Part shown: positions 1 to 7,382 of the stretch, piece after piece
Position numbering within the stretch: position 1 is the stretch's first letter
Layout of the letters: each line of letters starts with the position of its first letter
NCBI GenBank assembly: GCA_002361935.1
Contig: DESD01000017.1
Coordinates: 1 to 26,222, forward strand
DNA: 26,222 nucleotides
Direction: 5' to 3'
Source: Ruminococcaceae bacterium UBA3323
Lineage (GTDB): Bacteria > Bacillota > Clostridia > Oscillospirales > Acutalibacteraceae
Position numbers and translations under genes: made by a program
The notes under the pieces: generated by a model
Database searches by the model: none
Told to the model about the DNA's origin: nothing
What the model saw: the letters and a program-made list of their open reading frames with translations, nothing else

Positions 1-3
1 TAC

Positions 4-33
4 AATTATACAAAATAAATATTTTGTTCAATT
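4..33. repeat. Imperfect 30-bp palindrome
   Basis: Two 14-base arms (4-17 and 20-33) are reverse complements at 12 of 14 positions and flank an AA centre. The inner 8 bp, ACAAAATA/TATTTTGT, are perfect. It could be an operator or part of a terminator. The neighbouring gene is cut off, so its role is unknown. Confidence 0.5.
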
Positions 34-63
34 TGGGGGAGTTGAAATATAAAAATAGGAAGA

Positions 64-93
64 TAGGGCTTTTTTACTAAAAAAGCCTTATTT
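64..93 (+). terminator. Terminator-like hairpin
   Basis: The arms GGCTTTTTT (67-75) and AAAAAAGCC (79-87) pair perfectly over a 3-nt loop. The stem extends outward to 64/90 with one G-U pair. Only a short T run (91-93) follows on the plus strand, so it is a weak or possibly bidirectional terminator for a gene left of the window. Confidence 0.45.
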
Positions 94-297
94 GGAGCCT
101 TTCAGTTTTTTCTGAACGATATCTGTATCATTCAAATAATTTCTATCGAATAATTTTTTTACTTTTGATTAGATTTTCTGCAGATAAGTGATCATAAATT
201 TATTTAGATTTAATTCCTTTTGCACAAGAGTTTTTAAACACATTGATTAGGCATCCGTCTTATTATTTAATAAAAATATCATTTATCAGCAAATTTA

Positions 298-306
298 TGC
301 TATAAT
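298..306 (+). promoter_or_regulatory. Extended -10 promoter for the Xer recombinase
   Basis: TGC followed directly by TATAAT (301-306) forms an extended -10 element. No good -35 box sits 16-18 bases upstream, which is tolerated for extended -10 promoters. Transcription would start near 313, giving a leader of about 115 nt. Confidence 0.5.
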
Positions 307-337
307 CATTATAGATATATATCTTACTATTATAACA

Positions 338-369
338 GAACAGATAAAAACAGACATAAGCATCTGTTC
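338..369 (+). repeat. Inverted repeat in recombinase leader
   Basis: GAACAGAT (338-345) and ATCTGTTC (362-369) are perfect 8-bp inverted arms around a 16-nt loop, inside the predicted 5' leader. It is not followed by a T run, so it is not an obvious terminator. It may be a leader hairpin or a protein site. Confidence 0.5.
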
Positions 370-427
370 CCTATTATTCTTTAAATTGATTTTCTATGAA
401 ACTGTTTCACAAAAGAAAGGAGTATAT

Positions 428-1405
428 ATGAAACGAGATGAATTTGATGAGCTTCCGCAGCTTGTTCAACAGTATCTTTTATATCTTGAGGCTATCAAAG
501 GACATTCAGAATTATCTGTAATAGAATATGCATCTGATTTAAGAACTTTTTTCAGATACATAATGCGTCAAAAAGGTTTAGTGGATAAAAATGTTGATGA
601 TGCAGAAATTGATTTATCCCCTATTGATATTAGCTTTATAAAAAAAATAACTTTAAACGATGCTTATCAGTTCTTGATTTACTGTAAAAACGTAAGAAAA
701 AACAACGATAACACCAGAGCAAGAAGAGTTATATCCATAAGAAGATTTTTTATTTATTTAACGGATAACCTGGGAATGCTTGATTATAATCCCATGAAAA
801 ATCTTGATATTCCGAAAACAAAAAAAGCTCTTCCAAAATATTTAACCTTGGAAGAGGCGGAAAAGCTTTTATCAGTAGTTGACGGTCCGTACAAAGAAAG
901 AGATTATGCAATTATAACACTTTTTCTGAATTGCGGAATGCGCTTGGCTGAACTGGTTTCCATTGATTATAATGATATAAAGGCAGATGGGTCACTTGTT
1001 ATAACGGGTAAAGGAAATAAGGAACGAACTGTTTATCTCAATCAGGCCTGTATAGACGCAATAACCGCCTATATGAGAAAAAGACCCAATGACGGCGTTA
1101 AGGACCGGGCTTTATTTTTGAGCTCAAGAAATCAGCGGATAAGCCCGAAAACGGTTCAGCATATTGTTTATACCAACCTTAACAAAGCCGGACTTGGTGA
1201 CAGAGGATTATCTGTTCACAAGCTCAGACATACTGCTGCAACGCTTATGTATCAGCATGGAAACGTTGATGTTCTGCTTTTAAAGGAAATACTGGGACAT
1301 GAAAACCTTGGAACAACAGAAATATATACGCATATTGCAAATGATGCGACTAAAAAAGCAATTGAATCAAATCCCTTAAGCAATCAGAAATCTAAATGGA
1401 AATAA
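428..1405 (+). CDS. Tyrosine site-specific recombinase, XerC/XerD type
   Basis: A 325-residue integrase/recombinase of the size and layout of XerC/XerD. The N-terminal SAM-like core-binding domain spans about residues 8-125 and the catalytic domain about 135-310. The catalytic set is visible: Arg172 (CGMRLAEL), Lys195 (TGKGNKER), His264 and Arg267 (HKLRHT), His291 (LGHENL) and the nucleophile Tyr300 (EIYTHI). Such enzymes resolve chromosome dimers at dif, although integrases of mobile elements share the fold. The ATG at 428 is chosen because GAAAGGAG lies 5 nt upstream; an in-frame TTG at 386 lacks this. There are no mobile-element genes around it, and the convergent neighbour is a SpoIIM-family gene, resembling the xerD-spoIIM association I recall from Firmicutes, which favours a housekeeping role. 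XerC and XerD cannot be told apart by eye. The 3' end overlaps the opposing gene by 14 bp. Confidence 0.9.
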   Translation: MKRDEFDELPQLVQQYLLYLEAIKGHSELSVIEYASDLRTFFRYIMRQKGLVDKNVDDAEIDLSPIDISFIKKITLNDAYQFLIYCKNVRKNNDNTRARRVISIRRFFIYLTDNLGMLDYNPMKNLDIPKTKKALPKYLTLEEAEKLLSVVDGPYKERDYAIITLFLNCGMRLAELVSIDYNDIKADGSLVITGKGNKERTVYLNQACIDAITAYMRKRPNDGVKDRALFLSSRNQRISPKTVQHIVYTNLNKAGLGDRGLSVHKLRHTAATLMYQHGNVDVLLLKEILGHENLGTTEIYTHIANDATKKAIESNPLSNQKSKWK

Positions 1406-2057
1406 TTCCGTTTAATGCAGTGCATACAGCAGTGTTGATAACCGCTGCCAATGCGATTAAACCGGCGTAAGCCAAATACTTTTTCAGATATGTCTTGTAG
1501 CTGAATTCTTCAGACATATCTGATTTTTTTACGGTTATATTATAAATTTTTTTGCTTAAATCATAGCTCATTGAAACGGAATACACAATCACAGTTAAAA
1601 ACAGGCATACATACGGTGCTACCATCAATAATGAATAGCCTATACCTTTCACACCATAATTTATATAGAAATATGCTATTTTCATTCCTGCTTCAAAGCC
1701 TATAATGAATGGTATAATGTTAATAAAGGGAAAACCGACAAGACATACGCCCAGCAAAACCGAAACAGCAAAAATCAACATATATATGCTTAAATTGTTC
1801 AGAAGAAGCTGTATAAATTCCTCATTCGGTGAATTAAGAATAGTATCAAGAACTTCATTTTTGCAGTTTTTATATACAAATGAGCCTGCCAGCAAACCTG
1901 CTATATAGAACAAAACGGAATAAATATATGTTTTATTTTCACTGAAAAGAGTAAATATATCTTTCTTATCAGTTCCGATTATTTCCAAAGGCTTTGAAAA
2001 TTCCTTTTCAAATTCTTTATTAAATTCTTCTTCACTTTTCAATTCAAAACTATCCAT
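1392..2057 (-). CDS. spoIIM: SpoIIM-family (DUF95) membrane protein
   Basis: A 221-residue integral membrane protein close in size to Bacillus SpoIIM (about 214 residues). A charged N-terminal segment of roughly 40 residues precedes several hydrophobic helices: about 45-62, 88-125, 138-162 and 195-219. The central run VGFPFINIIPFIIGFEAG and the later LLMVAPYV resemble the conserved core of the SpoIIM/DUF95 family. In Bacillus, SpoIIM works with SpoIID and SpoIIP in the peptidoglycan-remodelling complex that drives engulfment of the forespore. The start codon abuts the stop of the upstream TIGR04086 gene with no gap, and AAGGT serves as ribosome binding site, so the two are co-translated. The assignment rests on topology, length and neighbourhood rather than catalytic motifs, because the family has none that are diagnostic. 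Confidence 0.65.
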   Translation of the reverse strand: MDSFELKSEEEFNKEFEKEFSKPLEIIGTDKKDIFTLFSENKTYIYSVLFYIAGLLAGSFVYKNCKNEVLDTILNSPNEEFIQLLLNNLSIYMLIFAVSVLLGVCLVGFPFINIIPFIIGFEAGMKIAYFYINYGVKGIGYSLLMVAPYVCLFLTVIVYSVSMSYDLSKKIYNITVKKSDMSEEFSYKTYLKKYLAYAGLIALAAVINTAVCTALNGIISI

Positions 2058-2459
2058 TTATTTTACCTTATATTTCTTTTGTTTTTTAGTTGATATATAT
2101 CCGAAAATTCCGCTTAACAACAGAACTAAAGCAAGTTTTATTAAAAAATGGATGATATTATTGCCATTCATAATCAAATTAATGAAAGAATAAATAATTA
2201 ACGGAACGGAAGAAAGCATACCCATAATAAAGCCATTGTTTTTGAATGATTTAGTGCATAAATAGGATACAATAATTGCAGACAATATATTGGCTGCATA
2301 AGAGGCATATTCAAGATATTTCAAATCCAAATCCAGCTTACTGAAAGCAAAGGAAATTAGCAGAGAAAATATTGATACACTGATAATTGTTATCAAAATG
2401 GTTTTAATTATAAACTTAATCAGAAGCCCGTTTGCTCCCGAAGAACTGATTTTTTTCAT
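2058..2459 (-). CDS. TIGR04086/DUF3792-family membrane protein (YrzE-like)
   Basis: A 133-residue protein with four predicted membrane helices (about 13-37, 52-70, 76-95 and 103-124) and basic ends (MKKISSSG start, KKQKKYKVK finish). Length, topology and position directly after yajC match the TIGR04086 family, which sits beside yajC and tgt in many Firmicutes. No biochemical function is established for the family that I know of. The Shine-Dalgarno sequence (GGAGGAG, 7 nt before the ATG) lies in the 3' arm of a strong hairpin that also resembles a terminator, so expression may be conditional or low. The gene abuts the SpoIIM-family gene. Confidence 0.7.
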   Translation of the reverse strand: MKKISSSGANGLLIKFIIKTILITIISVSIFSLLISFAFSKLDLDLKYLEYASYAANILSAIIVSYLCTKSFKNNGFIMGMLSSVPLIIYSFINLIMNGNNIIHFLIKLALVLLLSGIFGYISTKKQKKYKVK

Positions 2460-2503
2460 AAAAAAACTCCTCCGTATTCATTAAAGAATATTCAGAGGAG
2501 TTT
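2460..2503 (-). terminator. Terminator-like hairpin containing the next gene's SD
   Basis: On the minus strand AAACTCCTC (2503-2495) pairs perfectly with GAGGAGTTT (2472-2464). An inner TATTC/GAATA stem adds stability, and seven T residues (2466-2460) run straight into the ATG of the TIGR04086 gene. The 3' arm includes that gene's Shine-Dalgarno sequence. It can act as a terminator for yajC and as an occluder of downstream translation. Confidence 0.7.
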
Positions 2504-2529
2504 AATTTTATTACATTTTTAAAAGCAAA

Positions 2530-2958
2530 TTATTTTTCGTCATCCGTTAAAACCTTTGGTTCATCAGCTTTTGAATCATTCTTGGATTTTTTACTTGCTT
2601 TTTTCTCTTTTGCAGCCTTTCTGGCAGCTTCTACTTCCTTCTGACGCTGCTCCATCTTTGTTTTGTTTGTGTTGATAGCCCAACGCTGGAATTTAATCTT
2701 TGTTCTGTCTGCACCGGTTTCAATTACAATATCCTCTTCACGGATTGTAACAACCTTGCCTACAATACCGCCGATTGTAATGATTTCATCACCTATTTCA
2801 ACAGAAGATCTCATTTCCTGCTCTTCTTTCTGACGCTTTTTTTGAGGTCTGATCATCATGAAATACATAAGCACAAAAACTGCTACCATTACAATAAGCA
2901 TTGTATATGAGTTTCCGCTTGTACCACTGCCTGAAGCCATCTGAAGTAAAATTGACAT
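2530..2958 (-). CDS. yajC: Preprotein translocase accessory subunit YajC
   Basis: A 142-residue YajC, the small membrane subunit of the SecDF-YajC complex that assists Sec-dependent export. One transmembrane helix spans about residues 19-36 and is followed by the family signature IRPQKK (36-41). A small soluble domain carries GDEIITIGGIVGKV (56-69). The C-terminal tail from about residue 100 is long, charged and lysine-rich (KEKKASKKSK), extending beyond a minimal YajC. GGAGG lies upstream of the ATG. Position downstream of queA and tgt matches the classic queA-tgt-yajC order. A separate promoter (2994-3022) can drive yajC on its own. Confidence 0.95.
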   Translation of the reverse strand: MSILLQMASGSGTSGNSYTMLIVMVAVFVLMYFMMIRPQKKRQKEEQEMRSSVEIGDEIITIGGIVGKVVTIREEDIVIETGADRTKIKFQRWAINTNKTKMEQRQKEVEAARKAAKEKKASKKSKNDSKADEPKVLTDDEK

Positions 2959-2993
2959 ATTTTATGCCCTCCGTAAAATTATTAACATATGCT

Positions 2994-3022
2994 ATTATAT
3001 AGACAAACTGTTCAAAATGCAA
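2994..3022 (-). promoter_or_regulatory. Sigma-A-like promoter of yajC
   Basis: On the minus strand TTGCAT (3022-3017) and a perfect TATAAT (2999-2994) are separated by 17 nt. It lies just after the tgt stop and overlaps the hairpin at 3020-3040. It would let yajC be transcribed independently of queA-tgt. Confidence 0.7.
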
Positions 3023-3040
3023 GAATTTTCTAAATTCTTG
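3020..3040 (-). repeat. Hairpin spanning the tgt stop codon
   Basis: CAAGAATTT (3020-3028) and AAATTCTTG (3032-3040) form a perfect 9-bp stem with a 3-nt loop. It contains the tgt stop codon and overlaps the yajC -35 box. The stem is AT-rich and lacks a good T run, so it is at most a weak terminator. Confidence 0.45.
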
Positions 3041-4169
3041 TATCAAGTTTTACAGTATATTCATTTTTGTAATCCATAAAACTGCCGTTTTCCAGGTTTT
3101 CACGGATTTCCTTCATAAGATTATTATAGAAATAAAGATTATGCATAACTGCAAGGCGCATTCCAAGCATTTCATTAGCTTTAAGAAGATGGCGGATATA
3201 TCCCCTGCTGTAATTTTTGCATACAGGGCAGCTGCATTCCTCATCAATCGGTTTCTCATCTCTTGCATATTTGGCATTGCTGATATTGATAATGCCTTTT
3301 TTTGTAAACAAGTGCCCATGTCTTGCATTTCTGCTTGGCATTACGCAATCGAACAGGTCTACTCCCCTGCTGACACCTTCAATTATATTACCCGGTGTTC
3401 CGACTCCCATAAGATACCTTGGCTTATTCTCCGGAGCAAACGGAGTAACCGCACTGATTATGCGATACATATCTTCTTTAGGCTCGCCAACTGCAAGACC
3501 GCCGATTGCATATCCGTCAAGATCCATTTCGGCAATCAGTTTCATATGCTCAATTCTTAAATCATCAAAGGTACATCCCTGATTGATACCAAAAAGAAGC
3601 TGACTTTTATTAATGGTTTCAGGAAGGGAATTAAGCCTGTCCATTTCAATTTTACAGCGTTCCAGCCATCTTGTTGTACGCTCACAAGCCTCTTTAGCAT
3701 ATTTATAGGTAGCAGGGTTTTCAACGCATTCATCAAACGCCATTGCTATTGTTGAAGCAAGATGACTCTGAATTCGCATGGATTCCTCAGGACCCATAAA
3801 AATTTTTCTTCCGTCAACATGAGACTGAAAGGTCACACCCTCTTCTTTAATCTTGTTCAGCTTGGCAAGAGAAAAAACCTGAAAGCCGCCGCTGTCCGTA
3901 AGAATAGGCTTATCCCAATTGGTGAATTTATGCAGTCCGCCCATATCGTAAACCAGTTCATCACCGGGGCGAACATGAAGATGATATGTATTGCAAAGCA
4001 TTACCTGAGTATCTATAGCTCTTAAATCCTCTGTGGATAAACCGCCTTTAATTGCGGCAGCAGTTGCAACATTCATAAAAGCAGGCGTCTGAACTATTCC
4101 GTGAACCGTTTCGAACACGCCTCTTCTTGCGTTTTCCTCTTTTTTTATAACTTTAAATTTTGATTTCAT
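3030..4169 (-). CDS. tgt: Queuine tRNA-ribosyltransferase
   Basis: A 379-residue bacterial tRNA-guanine transglycosylase, which swaps guanine 34 of Asp, Asn, His and Tyr tRNAs for the queuosine precursor preQ1. Visible signatures are TDSGGFQVFSL (Asp92, active site), the glycine-rich YAIGGLAVGEPKE, the nucleophile Asp274 in FDCVMPSRNARHG, and a zinc site made of Cys312, Cys314, Cys317 and His343. These match Escherichia coli Tgt spacing with a 10-residue offset. It is downstream of queA, the next enzyme in the pathway, with a 35-nt gap. The Shine-Dalgarno AGGAGA lies about 14 nt from the ATG, longer than usual, but no in-frame alternative start exists in between. Confidence 0.97.
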   Translation of the reverse strand: MKSKFKVIKKEENARRGVFETVHGIVQTPAFMNVATAAAIKGGLSTEDLRAIDTQVMLCNTYHLHVRPGDELVYDMGGLHKFTNWDKPILTDSGGFQVFSLAKLNKIKEEGVTFQSHVDGRKIFMGPEESMRIQSHLASTIAMAFDECVENPATYKYAKEACERTTRWLERCKIEMDRLNSLPETINKSQLLFGINQGCTFDDLRIEHMKLIAEMDLDGYAIGGLAVGEPKEDMYRIISAVTPFAPENKPRYLMGVGTPGNIIEGVSRGVDLFDCVMPSRNARHGHLFTKKGIINISNAKYARDEKPIDEECSCPVCKNYSRGYIRHLLKANEMLGMRLAVMHNLYFYNNLMKEIRENLENGSFMDYKNEYTVKLDTRI

Positions 4170-4204
4170 ATAATATAGTGTTATCTCCTATTGAATAATA
4201 CGAA

Positions 4205-5233
4205 TCAGCATATAAACATGCTGTCGCCAAAGCTGAAAAACCTGTATTTCTCCCGAACAGCCGTATTGTATGCATGCATTACATGATCAAAACCTGCAAA
4301 AGCGGAAACAAGCATAATCAGCGTGCTTTCGGGCAAATGAAAATTAGTTATCAGGGCATCAATGCACTTGAATTCAAAGCCGGGGTAAATAAAAATTGAT
4401 GTATCCCCCTCGTCTTTGCAGATACAGCCGTTTTTTGCAGCAACGGATTCAAGCGTTCTGCAGGAGGTTGTTCCGACGGAAATAACTCTGCCGCCCTTTT
4501 TCTTCGTTTCATTAATGATATCCGCAGTTTCCTGAGGCATAATATAATGCTCGGTATGCATATTATGCTTGGTAACATCATCTACCTTAACAGGCCTGAA
4601 TGTACCTAACCCAACATGCAGCGTTACATAAGCGATTTTAACACCCTTCTGCCTGATTTCCTCAAGCATTTCCGGTGTAAAATGAAGCCCTGCAGTAGGA
4701 GCTGCAGCCGATCCCAATTCCTTACTGTATACGGTTTGGTATCTTTCCTTATCTTTCAATTTTTCTTTGATATACGGGGGCAGCGGCATTGAACCGATTT
4801 CATCAAGAACCGAAAAGATATTTTCATCACAGGTGAATTTAACAAATCTGTTTCCGTCTTCCGAATTGATATCCACGATTTCGCCTATCAGCTTGCCTTC
4901 CCCGAAAGAAAATTTTGTGCCGATTTTAGCACGCTTTCCGGGCTTGCAAAGGCATTCCCAAACATCATTTTCCTTTTGCGCAACAAGCAGAAATTCAACA
5001 ACTGCACCTGTTTCTTCTTTGACGCCGAAAATTCTTGCAGGAATAACACGTGTATCATTTAACACAAGACAGTCATTTTCATTCAAATAATCCGTTAAAT
5101 CGGAAAAAACTTTATGCTGAATTTCACCGTTGTTTTTATTTAAAATCATAAGCCGTGAAGAATTTCTCGGCTCAACAGGAGTCTGTGCAATCAGCTCCTC
5201 GGGCAATTCATAAAAAAAATCAGAAGTTTTCAT
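4205..5233 (-). CDS. queA: S-adenosylmethionine:tRNA ribosyltransferase-isomerase
   Basis: A 342-residue QueA that transfers and isomerises the ribosyl part of S-adenosylmethionine onto preQ1-modified tRNA to give epoxyqueuosine. Family blocks run in order: DFFYELPEELIAQTP near the N-terminus, LNDTRVIPARIFG, GSAAAPTAGLHFT, LHVGLGTFRPV, NFHLPESTLIMLV, and the C-terminal YRFFSFGDSMFI. The ATG at 5233 is chosen because GGAGA precedes it at good spacing and the family starts there; the frame stays open for 19 more codons upstream without conserved sequence. It leads the queA-tgt-yajC cluster and has a promoter candidate at 5317-5345. Confidence 0.97.
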   Translation of the reverse strand: MKTSDFFYELPEELIAQTPVEPRNSSRLMILNKNNGEIQHKVFSDLTDYLNENDCLVLNDTRVIPARIFGVKEETGAVVEFLLVAQKENDVWECLCKPGKRAKIGTKFSFGEGKLIGEIVDINSEDGNRFVKFTCDENIFSVLDEIGSMPLPPYIKEKLKDKERYQTVYSKELGSAAAPTAGLHFTPEMLEEIRQKGVKIAYVTLHVGLGTFRPVKVDDVTKHNMHTEHYIMPQETADIINETKKKGGRVISVGTTSCRTLESVAAKNGCICKDEGDTSIFIYPGFEFKCIDALITNFHLPESTLIMLVSAFAGFDHVMHAYNTAVREKYRFFSFGDSMFIC

Positions 5234-5290
5234 ATTGTCTCCATAAATTATAATTGACATATATATATAATAAGTGATATTATATTGCAA

Positions 5291-5311
5291 AGGTATAGAA
5301 AAATAATACCT
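5291..5311. repeat. Inverted repeat in queA/asd divergent promoter region
   Basis: AGGTAT (5291-5296) and ATACCT (5306-5311) are perfect 6-bp inverted arms around 9 AT-rich bases. The repeat lies just downstream of the -10 box predicted for queA and upstream of asd. It could be an operator or a 5'-end stem-loop of the queA transcript. Confidence 0.35.
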
Positions 5312-5316
5312 AAGTA

Positions 5317-5345
5317 ATTATATTGCATTATGTCTTGTTTTACAA
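5317..5345 (-). promoter_or_regulatory. Candidate sigma-A promoter of queA-tgt
   Basis: Minus-strand TTGTAA (5345-5340) and a perfect TATAAT (5322-5317) are 17 nt apart. Transcription would start near 5310, about 75 nt ahead of the queA ATG. Confidence 0.55.
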
Positions 5346-5354
5346 GATTTTTTT
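5333..5354 (+). terminator. Small hairpin plus T run before asd
   Basis: TCTTGT (5333-5338) and ACAAGA (5342-5347) pair over a 3-nt loop and are followed by seven T residues, just upstream of the asd ribosome binding site. The 6-bp AT-rich stem is weak. It could act as an attenuator or be incidental, and it overlaps the queA -35 box. Confidence 0.3.
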
Positions 5355-5368
5355 AAGGAGAATTTGAA

Positions 5369-6454
5369 ATGAGTAAAAAGTACAATGTAGGAATCGTTGG
5401 TGCAACGGGAATGGTTGGTCAGCGTTTCGCAACACTTCTTGAAAACCACCCATGGTTCAATGTAGTATGCTTAGCTGCATCTGCAAGATCAGCCGGCAAA
5501 CCATACAGCGAAGCTGTCGGCAAAAAATGGTGCATGGATGTTGATGTCCCCGAAAAAATGAAAGATATCATTGTATTGGATGCAACTGCAGATATTGAAA
5601 AAATTACTTCTATGGTTGATTTTGTATTCTGCGCAGTAGATATGAAAAAAGATGAAATCAAAAAGCTTGAAGAGGAATATGCAAAGCATGAATGTCCTGT
5701 TGTGTCAAATAACAGTGCACATCGTTTTACACCTGATGTACCTATGGTTGTTCCGGAGCTTAATGCAGAGCATATCAACATCATTCCAGAACAGAGAAAA
5801 AGACTTGGCACAAAGCGCGGCTTTATTGCAGTTAAATCAAACTGTTCTCTTCAGTCCTATGTTCCCGCTCTCTTCCCTCTTCATGATAAATTCGGCGTTA
5901 AGGATGTTCTTGTCTGCACCTATCAGGCAATCAGCGGTGCAGGAAAAACATTTGATACATGGCCGGAAATGATAGACAATGTTATCCCTTACATAGGCGG
6001 CGAGGAAGAAAAAAGCGAAAAAGAACCGCTTAAGCTCTGGGGTAAAATTGAGGGTTCAGAAATCAAGCTTGCTGATAAGCCGAACTTTACTGCTCAGTGC
6101 ATCAGAGTTCCTGTTTCAAACGGACATCTGGGCGCTGTGTTTGTAAACTTTAATAAAAAGCCCGAAAAAGAAGAAATGATTAACATCTGGAAAGAATTCA
6201 AAGGCAGAGCACAGGAGCTTGAACTTCCTTCAGCTCCAAAACAGTTCCTTAATTATTTTGTTGAGGATAATATGCCGCAGATTAAATCTGAAAGAATGCT
6301 TGAAAACGGTATGGCTATCTCAATCGGCAGATTAAGAGAGGATACACAGTATCAGTATAAATTTGTTTGCCTTTCACACAATACCCTTCGCGGCGCAGCA
6401 GGCGGTGCAGTTTTACTTGCAGAGCTTCTTTGTGCCGAAGGCTATATGGACTAA
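5369..6454 (+). CDS. asd: Aspartate-semialdehyde dehydrogenase
   Basis: A 361-residue enzyme that reduces aspartyl phosphate to aspartate semialdehyde, the branch point to lysine, diaminopimelate, threonine and methionine. The NADP-binding GATGMVGQRF is at residues 11-20. The catalytic cysteine is Cys159 in KSNCSLQ, and the catalytic histidine is His253 in NGHLGAVF. Its length and the GATGMVGQRF and SNCSLQ context fit the longer archaeal/fungal-like subfamily rather than the usual bacterial Asd. AAGGAG precedes the ATG. It opens the asd-dapA-dapB operon, with 26 nt to dapA. No lysine riboswitch fits the short upstream space. Confidence 0.95.
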   Translation: MSKKYNVGIVGATGMVGQRFATLLENHPWFNVVCLAASARSAGKPYSEAVGKKWCMDVDVPEKMKDIIVLDATADIEKITSMVDFVFCAVDMKKDEIKKLEEEYAKHECPVVSNNSAHRFTPDVPMVVPELNAEHINIIPEQRKRLGTKRGFIAVKSNCSLQSYVPALFPLHDKFGVKDVLVCTYQAISGAGKTFDTWPEMIDNVIPYIGGEEEKSEKEPLKLWGKIEGSEIKLADKPNFTAQCIRVPVSNGHLGAVFVNFNKKPEKEEMINIWKEFKGRAQELELPSAPKQFLNYFVEDNMPQIKSERMLENGMAISIGRLREDTQYQYKFVCLSHNTLRGAAGGAVLLAELLCAEGYMD

Positions 6455-6480
6455 TTGATTAACATAAAAGGAGTTTCATT

Positions 6481-7371
6481 ATGAAAGAACCTATTTTTAC
6501 AGGAGCTGCTGTTGCTATCATCACTCCTATGAATGAGAACGGCACAGTAAACTACCAAGAATTTGCAAAATTTGTTGACTGGCAGTTAGATAACGGCACT
6601 GATGCCATCGTTATCTGCGGAACAACAGGTGAAAGCTCAACTCTTGAGGTTGACGAGCACATTGAATGCATCAGATGGTGCATTAATTACGTTAACGGAA
6701 GATGCAAGGTTATTGCCGGCACCGGTTCCAATTCAACAGCAAGCGCAATTGAAATGAGCAAGGAAGCTTGTAAAGACGGCGCAGATGCACTTTTGCTTGT
6801 AACACCATATTATAATAAAACAAGCCAAAGAGGTCTTGTAGCTCATTACAAGGCAATTCACGATGCAACAGATAAGCCGATTATTCTTTATAATGTTCCT
6901 TCAAGAACGGGCGTAAATATTCTTCCCGAAACAGCTGCTGAAATTGCAAAGCTTCCAAGAGTTAACGGAATTAAAGAAGCAAGCGGAAATCTTGAACAGA
7001 TTGCCAAAATCAAAGAGCTTTGCGGCGATGATCTTAATATCTGGAGCGGCAATGACGATCAGATAGTTGAGGTTCTTGAAAGAGGCGGAAAAGGTGTTAT
7101 CAGTGTGCTTTCTAATGTTTGTCCTCAGGAAACGCACGATATTGTTGCTAAGTATTTAAATGGCGATATTGAAGGCTCAAAAGCACTTATGGATAAATAT
7201 ATGAAGCTTGCAAAAACACTTTTCTGCGATGTAAATCCAATTCCTGTTAAGGATGCTGTTAATATGATAGGCTTTAAAGCAGGTCATTGCAGACTTCCGC
7301 TTATTGATATGACTGATGAAAACAAAGCGCTTATGAAAGCTACTCTTGAAGAGTACAAACTTATAAAATAA
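6481..7371 (+). CDS. dapA: 4-hydroxy-tetrahydrodipicolinate synthase
   Basis: A 296-residue (beta/alpha)8-barrel enzyme that condenses pyruvate with aspartate semialdehyde, the first committed step to diaminopimelate and lysine. The conserved GTTGES begins at residue 47. Tyr137 is in LYNVPSRTG, and the Schiff-base lysine Lys165 is in NGIKEASGN. Length matches the family. AAAGGAG lies before the ATG. It takes the product of asd directly upstream and hands on to dapB downstream, so the three genes form one metabolic operon. Confidence 0.97.
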   Translation: MKEPIFTGAAVAIITPMNENGTVNYQEFAKFVDWQLDNGTDAIVICGTTGESSTLEVDEHIECIRWCINYVNGRCKVIAGTGSNSTASAIEMSKEACKDGADALLLVTPYYNKTSQRGLVAHYKAIHDATDKPIILYNVPSRTGVNILPETAAEIAKLPRVNGIKEASGNLEQIAKIKELCGDDLNIWSGNDDQIVEVLERGGKGVISVLSNVCPQETHDIVAKYLNGDIEGSKALMDKYMKLAKTLFCDVNPIPVKDAVNMIGFKAGHCRLPLIDMTDENKALMKATLEEYKLIK

Positions 7372-7382
7372 ATAAAAATAAC

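Larger units (their letters stand above)
1..427. other. AT-rich non-coding region before the Xer recombinase
   Basis: No convincing gene is present on either strand in this stretch. It holds an imperfect palindrome (4-33), a terminator-like hairpin (64-90), an extended -10 promoter (298-306) and an inverted repeat in the predicted leader (338-369). The upstream gene lies outside the window, so the direction of the first two elements cannot be fixed. Confidence 0.6.

Noticed and set aside
1..427. dif recombination site beside the Xer gene
   Set aside because: No 28-bp sequence with two 11-bp arms around a 6-bp centre resembling known Firmicute dif sites was seen; the palindrome at 4-33 has a 2-bp centre.
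5234..5368. Lysine riboswitch ahead of asd
   Set aside because: The space after the queA start is only about 135 nt and lacks the multi-stem arrangement of the L box; only short hairpins are present.
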